From Phytophthora quininea (taxonomy: Eukaryota > Oomycota > Peronosporomycetes > Peronosporales > Peronosporaceae), in assembly GCA_011947345.1 (NCBI GenBank), contig JAAVTG010001025.1:25191-89190 (forward strand): DNA of 64,000 bases, read 5' to 3'. Within the stretch, counting starts at the first letter, position 1; the number at the start of each line of letters is the position of its first letter. The position numbers and the translations under genes were made by a program. Positions 10,278 through 21,047 of this stretch are shown here, one piece after another. The notes under the pieces were generated by a model that was given only the letters and a program-made list of their open reading frames with translations, had not been told where the DNA came from and ran no database searches.

Positions 10278-13106
10278 TTACTGTCGATGCGATGTCTGCT
10301 GATGGTAAAATTCCTCCAGCTTTGCAAGGATGTCCATCGTGTTCTGCTTCAGAAGCTTCCGCATAGCCATCACAATCTCTTTACCAGTAAATTCCGTGTC
10401 TTCATCGAAGGCATCCTGGAAGTGGAAGTAAATGTCGTTCATAAACTCCTTGAAGAGCTCACTTAGTGCCGCGTACTCTTGGTCGTTTTTCGCTGCCAGT
10501 AGTTGAGTCATTTCCTTCTCCTTTGAAGCTAGTAGTTCTTCCAAATGTTGCACTTCTGAGTGCGAACCTTCTGTTTGCTGCTTCAATGCCATCGATTCGC
10601 TTTCTAGCTGTTGGACCCGGTTCACCAGCTCCTGTACACGCGAATTCTGAGCAGCTTGCGACTTGGCTGACTCGTCTTGAAGCTCTACCTGCTGGTTTTG
10701 CGCCTGACTCAATCGTTTAGCCATCACTTCTCGCTCTATATCCCACTGCTTTTTCTGTGCTGTCAGTTCTACAACCTGTGCCTCCAGCGCAGCCTTTTCA
10801 GTGGCCATTCTCTCCATGGAATCTTTCGATCCTTGGCGCACCTCGTCTTTGACCTGTTGCTGTAATTGCTCTAATTGTTTATGCGTCTCTTCTTGTAGTC
10901 TCGCTTTCTCTTTAGCAAGTTGCTCGTCTTTAGCTGCGAGTTCCGCCCGAAGCTTAAAGTTTTCTTCTTGGTAAGCCATCATTTGCTCCTGCGTGTGGCT
11001 TAACTGTTGCTGAACGCCTCGAAGTTCCATGCGAAACTTCTCTTGCTGCAAGTAGTTACCATTCTGTAACTTGTCTAGCAGCGTTCGATTCTCCACCTGC
11101 AGCGACTCCTGCTGACTCTGGAGATCCTCCATGTTCGACTCGAGCTCTCCGTTCGCTTCTTGCAGACGAGCGTTAATATCTTGAAGCTCATCGCGCTGGG
11201 CTAGAGCTTTCTCAAGATTTCTCAGCAGCATCGAAGACGACGACGACGAGGATGATGTGGACGATGAAAATGAAGCACCGCCTGCATATTTTCCAGAGTT
11301 TGCAACAAATTTACCCGCTTTCATCGAGTTTTGCAGGTTAAGCAGGCGATCCATTTTGGACTGCAAGTCCTGTAATGTCGACTCGATCGACGTCGAAGAC
11401 CGCTGAAGACGAATGATGCCGTTTTCGACATCCGGCGACGATCCTGGTGTTGCTCCATTAGTTGATGAATAGGATGAGAACGTTCGGCTGTTGTACGGCA
11501 TTAAAGACGATGAGTACGAACTTGGGGCGGGCGGAATGGCAGGAGGTGGCTGGGAAGGAAGAGCAAACGCCGACGGTGTAAAGGAATCCAACTTGGGTGG
11601 GGTCCATCCACTACTGGTAGTAGAAGTTCCGTACGTCGATGACATTCCAAAGGACGGTGCGCTTGAGCCCATCAGCGCAAACGATGACGGCGTAAACGAA
11701 GACACCAACTTACCTTGACCAGGTTTGTGCTCACTTGCACTGGGAGATTTACTGCCAACACCATTCTTCGAGGTAGTTGGCACTGATTCATTTGATCCAA
11801 CATCTTCGGACTGCAGTTTGCGCTTGTTTTCTTCCAGCTCTGCACGTAATCGCGCCAAGTCAGACTGTTCCTTCATTAGCCGCTCCAAATCGCTCGACAT
11901 TGCTGGCAGTTGTGCATGCTTCCCCATGTTTTCATCGGTTTCTATAGTCGAGTTCTTCAGCGGTTCAATTACCTTCGCCGCCAAGGATGTCGTGGACGTA
12001 GTAGGAACTGGGTCGAGCGCGTGGTTTTCGACTTGCTCGACTGCCGAAGATCGGAGAGAGCCCCGTCGTTCACCTGGGAGTTGCAGACCTGCCAACAGTA
12101 CTGGCACATATCCTACTGGAGCGTCATCCGTCTGGCCAAGAGAAGACATCCTACGAAGTGAGGTATCTACTTCGCCATTCGGCTCTATCGACGACCGACT
12201 CTCTAGCTTGGTTTTCACACTCGCAATGAGTCCAGACCCCTGGTTACCCATCTTAGACAAACTGGCCATGCGCTTGACCAGTTCGTCACGACCATCGTGA
12301 TCCTGGCCCTCACCTTCCGCTGCCCGTGCACCTTCCGTTTCAACCGGAACCGCACTCTCGTGTTTGCTCGCCCTCTTGTCCTTTTTCACCTTCACTAGCT
12401 CCATCTCTGCGATGACCCACTCCTGGGTCTGAGGGAACGCGACTGTCACGACTCTCTTGCTCATCTTGTGCATGCTCGCAAGCGCTTCTGTAGCCAACAC
12501 CTTAAGGAAAAGGTCTTCTTCTCCACTCTCTTCTAACAGTTTGATCCTTTTGACTTCTCCCTCCCCTGTCTCCTCATGCACCTGCTGCTTAGCAATCTCC
12601 AATGGGTTCTCTGTAAAGAACTCTGCTCTGCTCTGTTTGTTTCCCTGCCATTTCTTGAGCGTGATGCCCGCCACGTCGCCGAAGGTCAGTGGGGCGTCGT
12701 CTTTGCCCAATGTCAACTGGTCTACCAGCACTAGTGGCTTGGTTCTGCTTTGGTCGAAGGCCTTGCTGCTGTGAAGTAACACTTGGGATTTAGTGTAGGC
12801 CACTGCAGCTAGGAAGCTCTCGCTACTGGTCGCGTCCTTGAAGCGCATGGCGTAGTTCTGCTGCGTCTGGCGGTCGTAGAAGTTGACATAGTCATTCTGC
12901 TGCGGCACGAAGCGCACGCTGGGCGTCACGGGCAGCTGGAGCTGCGGCTTCTTGTTTGTGTCGTACAGTAGGAGGGAGAAGGTGCCCTCGTCGCTCAACA
13001 GCACGCAGCCCAGCACCGAGTCCGTCTGCTGCGTGTACGAGCCTTGCTCCGCGTTGTACAGGAACAGGTAGAGCGACCAGGACTGGAGAAGCACGCCATC
13101 CGCCAT
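10278..13106 (-). CDS. FKBP15/WAFL-like WH1 and coiled-coil protein
   Basis: Single exon of 942 aa from the ATG at 13106. Residues 1-115 resemble the WH1-like N-terminus of FKBP15, including the NDYVNFYDRQTQQNYAMRF strand pair. Residues about 120-235 look like a degenerate FKBP fold: LVLVDQLTLGKDDAP near its start and WVIAEMELVKVKK at its end, without the usual catalytic aromatic set, so prolyl isomerase activity is doubtful. Residues 235-570 are Ser/Pro-rich and probably disordered. From about 575 to the end runs a long Gln/Glu-rich coiled coil. FKBP15 acts in actin and early-endosome transport; a similar role here is inferred. A broken second copy of the first half lies inverted at 62560-64000. 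Confidence 0.78.
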   Translation of the reverse strand: MADGVLLQSWSLYLFLYNAEQGSYTQQTDSVLGCVLLSDEGTFSLLLYDTNKKPQLQLPVTPSVRFVPQQNDYVNFYDRQTQQNYAMRFKDATSSESFLAAVAYTKSQVLLHSSKAFDQSRTKPLVLVDQLTLGKDDAPLTFGDVAGITLKKWQGNKQSRAEFFTENPLEIAKQQVHEETGEGEVKRIKLLEESGEEDLFLKVLATEALASMHKMSKRVVTVAFPQTQEWVIAEMELVKVKKDKRASKHESAVPVETEGARAAEGEGQDHDGRDELVKRMASLSKMGNQGSGLIASVKTKLESRSSIEPNGEVDTSLRRMSSLGQTDDAPVGYVPVLLAGLQLPGERRGSLRSSAVEQVENHALDPVPTTSTTSLAAKVIEPLKNSTIETDENMGKHAQLPAMSSDLERLMKEQSDLARLRAELEENKRKLQSEDVGSNESVPTTSKNGVGSKSPSASEHKPGQGKLVSSFTPSSFALMGSSAPSFGMSSTYGTSTTSSGWTPPKLDSFTPSAFALPSQPPPAIPPAPSSYSSSLMPYNSRTFSSYSSTNGATPGSSPDVENGIIRLQRSSTSIESTLQDLQSKMDRLLNLQNSMKAGKFVANSGKYAGGASFSSSTSSSSSSSSMLLRNLEKALAQRDELQDINARLQEANGELESNMEDLQSQQESLQVENRTLLDKLQNGNYLQQEKFRMELRGVQQQLSHTQEQMMAYQEENFKLRAELAAKDEQLAKEKARLQEETHKQLEQLQQQVKDEVRQGSKDSMERMATEKAALEAQVVELTAQKKQWDIEREVMAKRLSQAQNQQVELQDESAKSQAAQNSRVQELVNRVQQLESESMALKQQTEGSHSEVQHLEELLASKEKEMTQLLAAKNDQEYAALSELFKEFMNDIYFHFQDAFDEDTEFTGKEIVMAMRKLLKQNTMDILAKLEEFYHQQTSHRQ

Positions 13107-16100
13107 GGTCGTTAGTCGAGTGCGGAATCGGAAGAGTGATTGCGGGGAGTTGAAGACCAGATCGGATTTGAAGGGGAAAACATATTCTTAAATAATTTTA
13201 GATAAATAATTTGGAAGTGGGCATGATAAATTAGAGACACCCATGCTGCCGGCTGGGCAGGGATCGACAGGATAAAAACTGTCTGGGCATGGTCATCCGG
13301 TATGTGCCAAGGACAGACATTGATTCCCCCGAAATCGTTGGATTCGTTTGCCATTCGGTGAGCTCAGTCAGCACCCAAGGATTACGAAGTATTTAATGCT
13401 GCACCACGTTCGCGAGTTCAAGACATCTCTTGTAAGCTTCAGCTCTACCGATCGCTTGGTTTGAAGGAGCTTAAAGAAGATATTGAATGTGAACTCAAGA
13501 TTGGGTAAGCTGAGGCTGTTTTGGTGCTTTAAGAACATTGTACGTATATATGATCCTCATACGAGCAATTATTTTCACACGGTTGGTAAAAGGGGCAGTT
13601 CTGTTTTTGCAGCAACGGAGATGACAGCGAGTTGCAGTATCTTGATCACCCTGGCCATTGACTTAGATATAGTATTCATTCGGATAGTAATGCTAGACAA
13701 GAACACATTACATCACGCATCACCACCATCACTGTCTCATTAACCCATGGACAGTGAAGGTGGTGAAGCGATGGTCCACCGTGACGGCATGTTGCAAATC
13801 CTCGATCGTTTTGTTCGTGACATGGATGCTTACTCACTCAGCGTTGGCACAGTAAGCGTCTCTCTTTTCAATTGGGCGATGTCGTCAGGTGTCTACTGGG
13901 TTTCGGAGATGCAGTCCAGCTGCGTTGAGCTTCGTCAAGTCGGTGCTGCTACTGGCCAGGGGTAGCAGCCGATGGACACCCAGAAGGCAGTCGCTAACTA
14001 ACTAACTCAATCAATAACAATTCTCAATTCTACTTTGACTACATCTTAGACCGGTCGACATCACTCAACTCGAACAGAGGATGACGCTAATGGGAGTGCC
14101 GTGTGTCGCCGGGTTTACAGGCTACGATACCGTGAGGGTTGATTACTTTGGCGCCTCCGATGTGGAGCACGGACGAGGGCTTCGATACCACTCGCTCTAG
14201 TGCTGGTGCGGGCTCTGATACCGCCGGTTTTGATTGCCGCCACCTCTGTCGGCAGTCGTCTACACCGTGAAAACCCAATAAACTCCTTATCCTTGTTGTT
14301 GTTCGTGTTCTTGCTTTCTCTGCTAATTGCAAACTAACCCGCCTACCATATGCATGCACGGCGCGACCTTTACTTCCTTGCGATCTTCTTTCATCAACCG
14401 TTTTGTCCACGGAGGGTCGTCGCCGCTGCCACCTGAGGGTCTCGGTTGCCAACCCCTCCTCCACCGTTATTAGTTGCTGCGGAAGCTGCCGGGGTGTGGT
14501 CTTCGCCTCTGTCCGGCTAGTCCTGTGCCGCCCAACCAGCTGGCCTACCGGGACGACACGTCGCCGCATGCTGCTCGTCGTTGTCGTAGTAGCTTGCTCA
14601 AAATAATCACCAGTTGAAAAACCGTGCATATTACTCCTTCAAACTTTAGTTCAACGCTGCTGAAATCTTCACTCTGCTTACAGGAAAAGGCATCATTTTA
14701 TCCGTCAACCAAAATGAACGCGGGCTCGCAGGTCAGCAATTCGGCATCTGTTTTAACAAGTTTAGTTGTGCTACCAACTTTATTGAAGTCACTTCATGAT
14801 GATAAAACCTGCGTTCAAGTTTGTTTTGATAGTGAACTTAAAATGATACATAGTACATATATCGCAAGAATGGACTGTTGATGAAAGCTTTTGTTTTGAA
14901 AACTAAAATCTTCGGCTTACACATTAGCTGATAATAATCCTATGTCAATAAATTGGCATTTTTGTGAAAGAAGTGGTGGTAGTTGCATACTTGAATCCTT
15001 CATGGTTGTTCAATTATAGTAGAACAAATATGGAAGTGGCTCCGTTTTGTCTATAGCCAAAATAAAAATACCATTCAATTACACTTCCTTCACATGTTTT
15101 CTGTATTCTTGGGCTGCATGTGTCGTATCGAGTTATTAATTTATGAAGATATAACATGACAAAAGCGAATGATGCAATTGCTCGTTTTCGTTTTTCTGCT
15201 AGAAGCTGTTTTGTCGAAGCAATTTGTCGGCTGCATTTAAATAGACACCTTCGTTTAAATATTTAAGTCCACTCGAAAGCTCAAAATTTAGTTGCGTACA
15301 GGTAGTTTGGTTAAGAATATGGCTTGTTGTATCCCCAACTCAGCGGACTAAAATACACGTGAAGCCATTCATTTGAATGGTTGGCAATGAGTGGCCGATC
15401 TCGTCGTTGCAGATTTACGATGCAATTTGATGATAAAACCCAACGCTTCGCGGTACCGACTAAAGGAAGCATCTTTCAGGGTACCAGCAAATAGAACAAC
15501 CGTAGTAGCAGCAAATATAACCGTTGGGGCAGCACCGAGCACGAATCCCAGAGCGAACACAACCCAAACCACACGCTACACTGGATTCACAGCGAGAGTA
15601 AATGCGATTTTGGAAGAGCAGTATTTTGTTTTCCCGGGATCACAGATGGCACCCCAATAGATGGGTGCTTCACTCCATGACCCAGCACTGACGGAAGTTG
15701 TCACTGGAAATTAAATTGACGCTGAAAAACTTATTATAGATTACTGCATCAAATTCGAAAGCGACACGGATATTGCTTTTACGGAACGAGAAATTGGTTC
15801 GGAGAAATGATACCTATGCCACGTGGCGGCGGTAGTTAGAGTGCAGAGATGGACACAGCACAGAAGGCACACCGCGACATCGATGAAGTTGAATTCTTTT
15901 TACTACACATGTGAGCAAAGACCGAGTTCGTAAATATACGAACGACCACCAGAAACTACGTGATCAACCTCTAGTAACTCAGCATGAATTCGATGCTTAT
16001 ATTGATCTTGAATTTGCAATGAGCGTTTGCCCTCTCAACAATATTTAGAGTTTTGGGGTGAAAGCGACTTCTCTGCCAACACGGTTTTTCGGCGACGATG

Positions 16101-17404
16101 AGTCGCAATCAAATTCAACAGACTCGAATACCCGTTGTCATCCGCACAACATTACTTCCGGAGACGAAATTGTTTTTTGGCACAGTTGGTTTCAGGTTGA
16201 ACATAGTCAGCTGAAATTTGCCAAGGTTGCAGAAAAGCGGCACTGGTTATCTGACGTTGGTCGTGGTTCCTCCTCCGGCCCCCACCACCGTCGAGAACTC
16301 GTAGCCAGTGAAGAATGCTGCTCCGGTGAAAAATGCGTCGCCCATGAAAAACACCGCTCCGGTCAAGAATGTTTCCCCGGTGAAAGGTGCGACGGTAACC
16401 TTTTTTTTATCACCGGCGGGTCCGGTCACGATTCGGGTCTTGAGACACGATCCGAGGCCATTTAGAAAATAGCAGCGTTTTTCGAGGATCACTCAGGGAT
16501 AGCGAGACCCAAAGTAGGATCATAAAATAGTAAATTAAAGAGTTATGGTAAACCTATCACCTTTAATATCAATGCAAACAGATAACTCTGGCGCATCTCA
16601 CCCGACACAAGCATAAAAGGGATAGGCATATTCTTAAGTATGGGATTGTTAGGAATACAGAACATAGCGGCTTTGGTGTTTTCATAGCAGCAAAACGGAT
16701 GACCATAATACAGGATCATTTCTAGGTCATTTTGCTACTTCTGAGTTATTGACTTGGTTTGAAAGGCGGGGGCCCGGACAACGAAAAGGCGATGATGAGG
16801 GATGGAGAGTTTAGCCAGCTCTTTTGTGATGCCCGGTAAAGCGGTAATCACCATCCTACTCTAGCTGGTCCATATCCCAATGTTGGTTATATTCAAATCA
16901 CCGTTACTATGCTCAGTGTACATTCGTGTACCGGACAGAAAACTTGAGTCTGATAATTTCGGAACCATTTCATGTCCAGGCATAGGGAGGTGGTCTATGT
17001 AACGGGGAGACCCTAAAAACAATATCGTTCCTTATTATCCGACTAGTCGTCATATTCCTGAAACTCTGGCCTTTTTGCTTAAGAATTTCTGAAAATGTCA
17101 ACTGGGAAAATCTTTTCATCGGCCATAAGCATTCCTTTTGTGTAGAAATGTTACCAATTGATGCTGAGGTTGTTAGTTTTCAAAACCTGCAAGTCCCAAA
17201 GGTTTTATTTAGATTTACCTATGCGAGTTATGCAAGGAACGCACGACCATTTCTCATTTTGCACAGTCACACTAGCGTATTTTAAGGTTTCCGTTAGTTT
17301 GCGGCATCCCATAAGAAAATCTAGGAATCCCCAACTCGAACCTCACTTCCAAAAGTTCCAATCCGACGCCCTTCTAGCCACTCAGTTCAGCTCACGTTTC
17401 TACG
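13107..17404. other. gene-poor region with unrecognised fragments
   Basis: 4.3 kb without a gene I can support. Open frames at 13747-13965, 14087-14629 (-), 15391-15660 and 16058-16465 are short, match no family I know and lack neighbouring coding signal. A small ACTA-type tandem repeat occurs near 13995-14015. Base composition shifts to AT-rich between 14.6 and 17.2 kb. The region probably holds old transposon debris, but no terminal repeats could be paired by eye. Confidence 0.4.
16305..16394 (+). repeat. 18-bp tandem repeat, about 5 units
   Basis: Five consecutive 18-nt units, each starting CCN(G/A)T(G/C)AA, read in one plus frame as PVKNAA, PVKNAS, PMKNTA, PVKNVS and PVKGAT. Units differ mostly at third positions. 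The frame is closed just upstream by TAG (16301-16303) and continues about 25 residues downstream. It may be the end of a decayed repeat-containing gene. Confidence 0.65.
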
Positions 17405-19199
17405 ATGTCCGAGGTGTTCGTGCACGACGGTACATTTGACGAGGGTGACAACTACGACGAAGACTGGGATTTCGGTGATCCACCAGTTGAAGAAGACGAA
17501 GGTCAGGTCACTGGCCCTGTTCCAGTGATAGAAGGGGATATTGGTGTCGACACCGCGGGCAACGAGATGGCGGAAGATGCCAGAACCCGTACTGGCGGAC
17601 TCGAGTCAACAAGTACATCAGATGCAAGCGACAGCTCCGATTCAAGTTCGTCTGAAGACAGCGACAGTTCTGAGCATGAAGATACCCCGGTGCACGCGAC
17701 CGTGATCCAAGTCGATGGTTACGCGTACACTCGCGCACGCGTATCATCCAATAAGTGGTCGTATCGCTGCAGTGTGTATTGACAAACGGGATGCAGAGGA
17801 AAAGTCGATTACGACTTGAGGCTGCAGCGGTACATCAACTTCACCCCGCATACATGCCGAGCCGACGTCGAGATTCCGCGGCGACTTGTGAATGTGTAGG
17901 AGCGAATGGGGGCTGAAGTTGACCGCTTGGCAACTTTAAACTTGGCTTTAACCGCGCAGCGTATCTGGGATACCGTCAATCAGCAGTTTTTCAGCCGGTC
18001 AATGACGTGGTGATCCAAGGACTAACGCGTGATCAGGTGATTGCGCGGGTGTATCGAATTCGTCGTCAACATTTCGGTGGTGAAATACACGGAGTGGTTG
18101 AAGTGCCCAATCTCAGCCTGTTCTTGGGAACCCAACTCACGTTCTTTCAGTTCCGGCACACCTTCTACGACAACGGATCTCTTCAGAGACTTGTTGGATG
18201 GGCTCACCCAAGACTACTGGAGATTCTCAGATATCCCGGACTTCAACTTTTCATTGACGGCACGTTCAGGAGCGCGCCTCATCACTTCCACCAACGTGTC
18301 ATTGTGATGGTGAATGATCCTGCAAGCCGCGTGTTCGTTCCGGTGTTCTACGCGCTAACGACCGGACGAACTGCCAACAATTACACCAGGCTCCTCCGAT
18401 TTGTCAACGATTCAACCGGTCAGAACTTGCGCCCGGCACAAGTGGTCGTCGATTTTGAGCAAGCGTTGATCGATGCCGTCGGTATCGTGTTTCCAGATAC
18501 TCGCGCGATGGGTTGTCATTTTCATTTTAAGCAAGCTACCCGCCACCGGATGATCGCACTGCACATACCCGCTCCAGAAGTAAGCATCGCCATGGAGGTC
18601 GGAATGCTAGACATGCTGACTGTCATTCCCCGGGTGACATTGACCCTCACGGACTGGTCTATGTTGAGCGACAGATCCGCCTCCGGTGTTCGAGTCGTGG
18701 GATCGCGTACTCCACGACAAGATGGACTCAGTTTTGGAACTATTTCCGCCGCACATGGCTGGTGCGCTTTCCAACAGATGTGTAGAACATCCACGGCACT
18801 GACCTCTCGGTTGTGTGCAGGACTAACAATCCTTTGGAACGGTTCAACAAGGAGCTGAACTCGGCGATCACGTCAGCCCATCCCAACCTCGCATCCTTCG
18901 TCGGGACTATCGACATGCTCTCTCAGCGCTATGTCCAGCTGTTAACTGATATCACGATCCGCAGAGCAACAGCCTCACCTCACGGTGCTATCCAATTACC
19001 AGCAACTGTCGACGTTGTTCTAACCCGAAGACGAAGAGCTCAAGCGACACGTGGGAGACCATCGGCAAGAGGCAGACCGGGGCGAGCTGCGTCTGTAAGA
19101 CCAGCAAACAGAGCTCGTGCCCGACAAACTACTGAAAGAGTAACCATCCGGCGACCTCAAAGACTGACAAGGCGCACGACGAGAAATGCTCGGCCTTGA
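17405..19199 (+). mobile_element. broken Mutator-like (MULE) transposase
   Basis: An acidic Ser/Asp-rich N-terminus starts at ATG 17405 and is followed by a FLYWCH/WRKY-like zinc-finger remnant (KWSYRC ... then HTC) interrupted by TGA near 17782. The MULE core follows: LFIDGTFRSAP (first Asp), VVDFEQALIDAV (second Asp), MGCHFHFKQA, and RTNNPLERFNKELN with the third acidic residue. The tail to 19199 is Arg-rich. The frame is broken by stops at about 17782, 17898 and 18828, a shift before 18007 and a shift at the C/G run near 18630. The Trp-to-stop at about 18781-18783 is a substitution, so real decay is likely. Terminal inverted repeats were not found. Confidence 0.75.
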
Positions 19200-19728
19200 G
19201 CAAAAACCTGCTCAGCAGCTGCAAGCAACCGGCGATTGACAACAAGAACTACAAGACATGCTCGACTCCAAACTTGATAAAGCAGGGTAGTTAAACCTTC
19301 ATTCTTTAATATATATAACTTTTTCATTCATCCAAAAATGGAGGTTTTTGAACAATTTTGTAGGGTCTGTATGTGATCACTAAAACAAGTGTGTACTTTG
19401 ATGGTCACGTTTGGGTCTCGGAAAACAGCAAGACCCTGAGTGCGACCAGACCCGCCGGTGACCCATATAATGTTTTTCCGGTGCGACGACACCCATGATG
19501 CAACCTCGGCCGACTGCGGTGGTAAACGGAACGCCGTCGATCACGACGGGAAGCCGCAAGAACGGATCCAAGGGCACCACCCTTTTGGTCGACGGCTACG
19601 GGGCTGGGGGAGTAAAATTGAACTTGTAATTGAATAACATTTGAATTTCTTTTTGCATGGTTTGTATCCTTCATCCAATGGACTGCGGCCTTCTTGGCGG
19701 TAGGCGAACGTGGCATTGTTTTGCCTCC

Positions 19729-19786
19729 TGATCGCTCGCCTTGGTCGAGTGGATGTCGTCCGATTCTTAGCTATGAGATTTGGGAC
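19729..19786 (+). repeat. fragment copied from the ankyrin gene
   Basis: About 50 nt read RLGRVDVVRFLAMRF on the plus strand, the same residues that the ankyrin gene encodes on the minus strand at about 22396-22443. Nucleotide identity is high, with only a few third-position changes. The copy is inverted relative to its source and sits right after a diverged copy (19700-19727) of the repeat that flanks the ankyrin gene. Confidence 0.7.
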
Positions 19787-20911
19787 AGGGATCGAAAAAA
19801 AAATTGGCATTGTTACGTTGCAAAAATTGTTCTCCACAATATTGATTGTGGCTACCTCGTCCAATATTGCCAGGATCGTGAGGGCAGCTAGCAACTTCTA
19901 CTCGTAGCTAATCGTACTCTTCGGTCTCTGCAAACGCCGATCTGATCGCCATCGTTCGTAGAACAGGATTGCGCGGAGTGACTCGAGACGAGGCTGCTTA
20001 CGATAGTAGCGTGGTTAGCGGAGGGTTCGATGTGAGGCTGTCGTGGAGGTTGAGCGGCGGCAGTGTGGATTCAAAAGTGTGAGCTGGAGCGCGCCGTCGT
20101 CTAGCAAAAAACCTCGCTCGTGCTCTCCCACTTCCTCGTACCTCGAGACCGCAGACGTGGTTATTTATGCCTCTGCCAACTCGTCGAACAAGACCTTACA
20201 GACACTTCAACGAGAAGATACACAATTAGATCGATGCATTGCAATTGTTTTCCCAAGAAATTGACATTGTTCCAATATTGATTGTGTCGAGCGTCTCGAC
20301 AACAATCCATATACAATGGATATTGTCCGATGCCTGGATTTGGGATGCACTGATGGATCTAGACCATCACTTCGACGAGCATATACGTAGAACGCAGAGC
20401 ACAGGAACGACCATGTCGACCAAAAAATCAACTGCTTACTTGACTGGCACAACTTGATTCGATTATTGCCTCGACGATTTTGATGAATTCCAACGCAATA
20501 CTTTTATCAACGGTTGTGCATGGCCTTCTCGTCAACAGTACCACAGCGCGTAGATAGCGCTCAGCAGACCACACAGCACGTTGAGGAAGACGAGCGTGCT
20601 GTGCCCTGCATCCCATTGTTGTTGCTGTAGTACGAGAGATAGCCGTAGTAGAAAGCTATGTTGTCGAGCCAATAGCACGACACGAAGATAATCTTCTGCG
20701 CGAAGACGACACACCGCTCACTTTGCCTTGGAGCCGCAAGTTATCGATTGCTGCAATCATCCAGAAGAGTTTTGCGTTGCTCGCTGGAACGCTGAAGGTT
20801 TGGGCCCTGGGGGCGTTGAAGGCGTCGGATCAGATTTGGCGAGGCGAAGTCGTGGCGAACAAGTTTTGACAGCCGGATCGGTGCTTTGTGGTGGTCGCAA
20901 GCTTTCTGAAG

Positions 20912-20979
20912 TTGGTGGCCGAGCAGCAACAAGTATCTTTTGGCTAGTCGGACGTGGCGTTGTTTTGCCATGTTGGCAG
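20912..20979. repeat. inverted repeat flanking the ankyrin gene, left arm
   Basis: Matches the reverse complement of 23068-23135. The best block is GCAGCAACAAGTATCTTTTG and the following 20 nt. The two arms enclose the whole ankyrin-repeat gene (span about 2.2 kb). A third, diverged copy is near 19700-19727. Confidence 0.7.
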
Positions 20980-21047
20980 AGTGCTAGTAGCGAGGATCAT
21001 ACCGGGTATTCTTTGGATCATGTCTTGCTTCCTAACTAGAACCGATC

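Larger units (their letters stand above)
19200..21047. other. intergenic, mosaic of gene fragments
   Basis: 1.85 kb with no intact gene. It contains a copied piece of the neighbouring ankyrin gene (about 19729-19786) and one arm of an inverted repeat (20912-20979). A minus-strand hydrophobic stretch near 20530-20715 looks like decayed membrane-protein coding sequence but is broken and unassigned. Confidence 0.45.

Noticed and set aside
14087..14629. Minus-strand 180-residue frame considered as retroelement gag
   Set aside because: Composition is simple Arg/Thr-rich, with no zinc knuckle, no LTR pair and no adjacent pol.
20532..20715. Minus-strand hydrophobic frame considered as a peroxin- or tetraspan-like gene
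   Set aside because: It is broken, only about 60 residues long, and no diagnostic motif is present.
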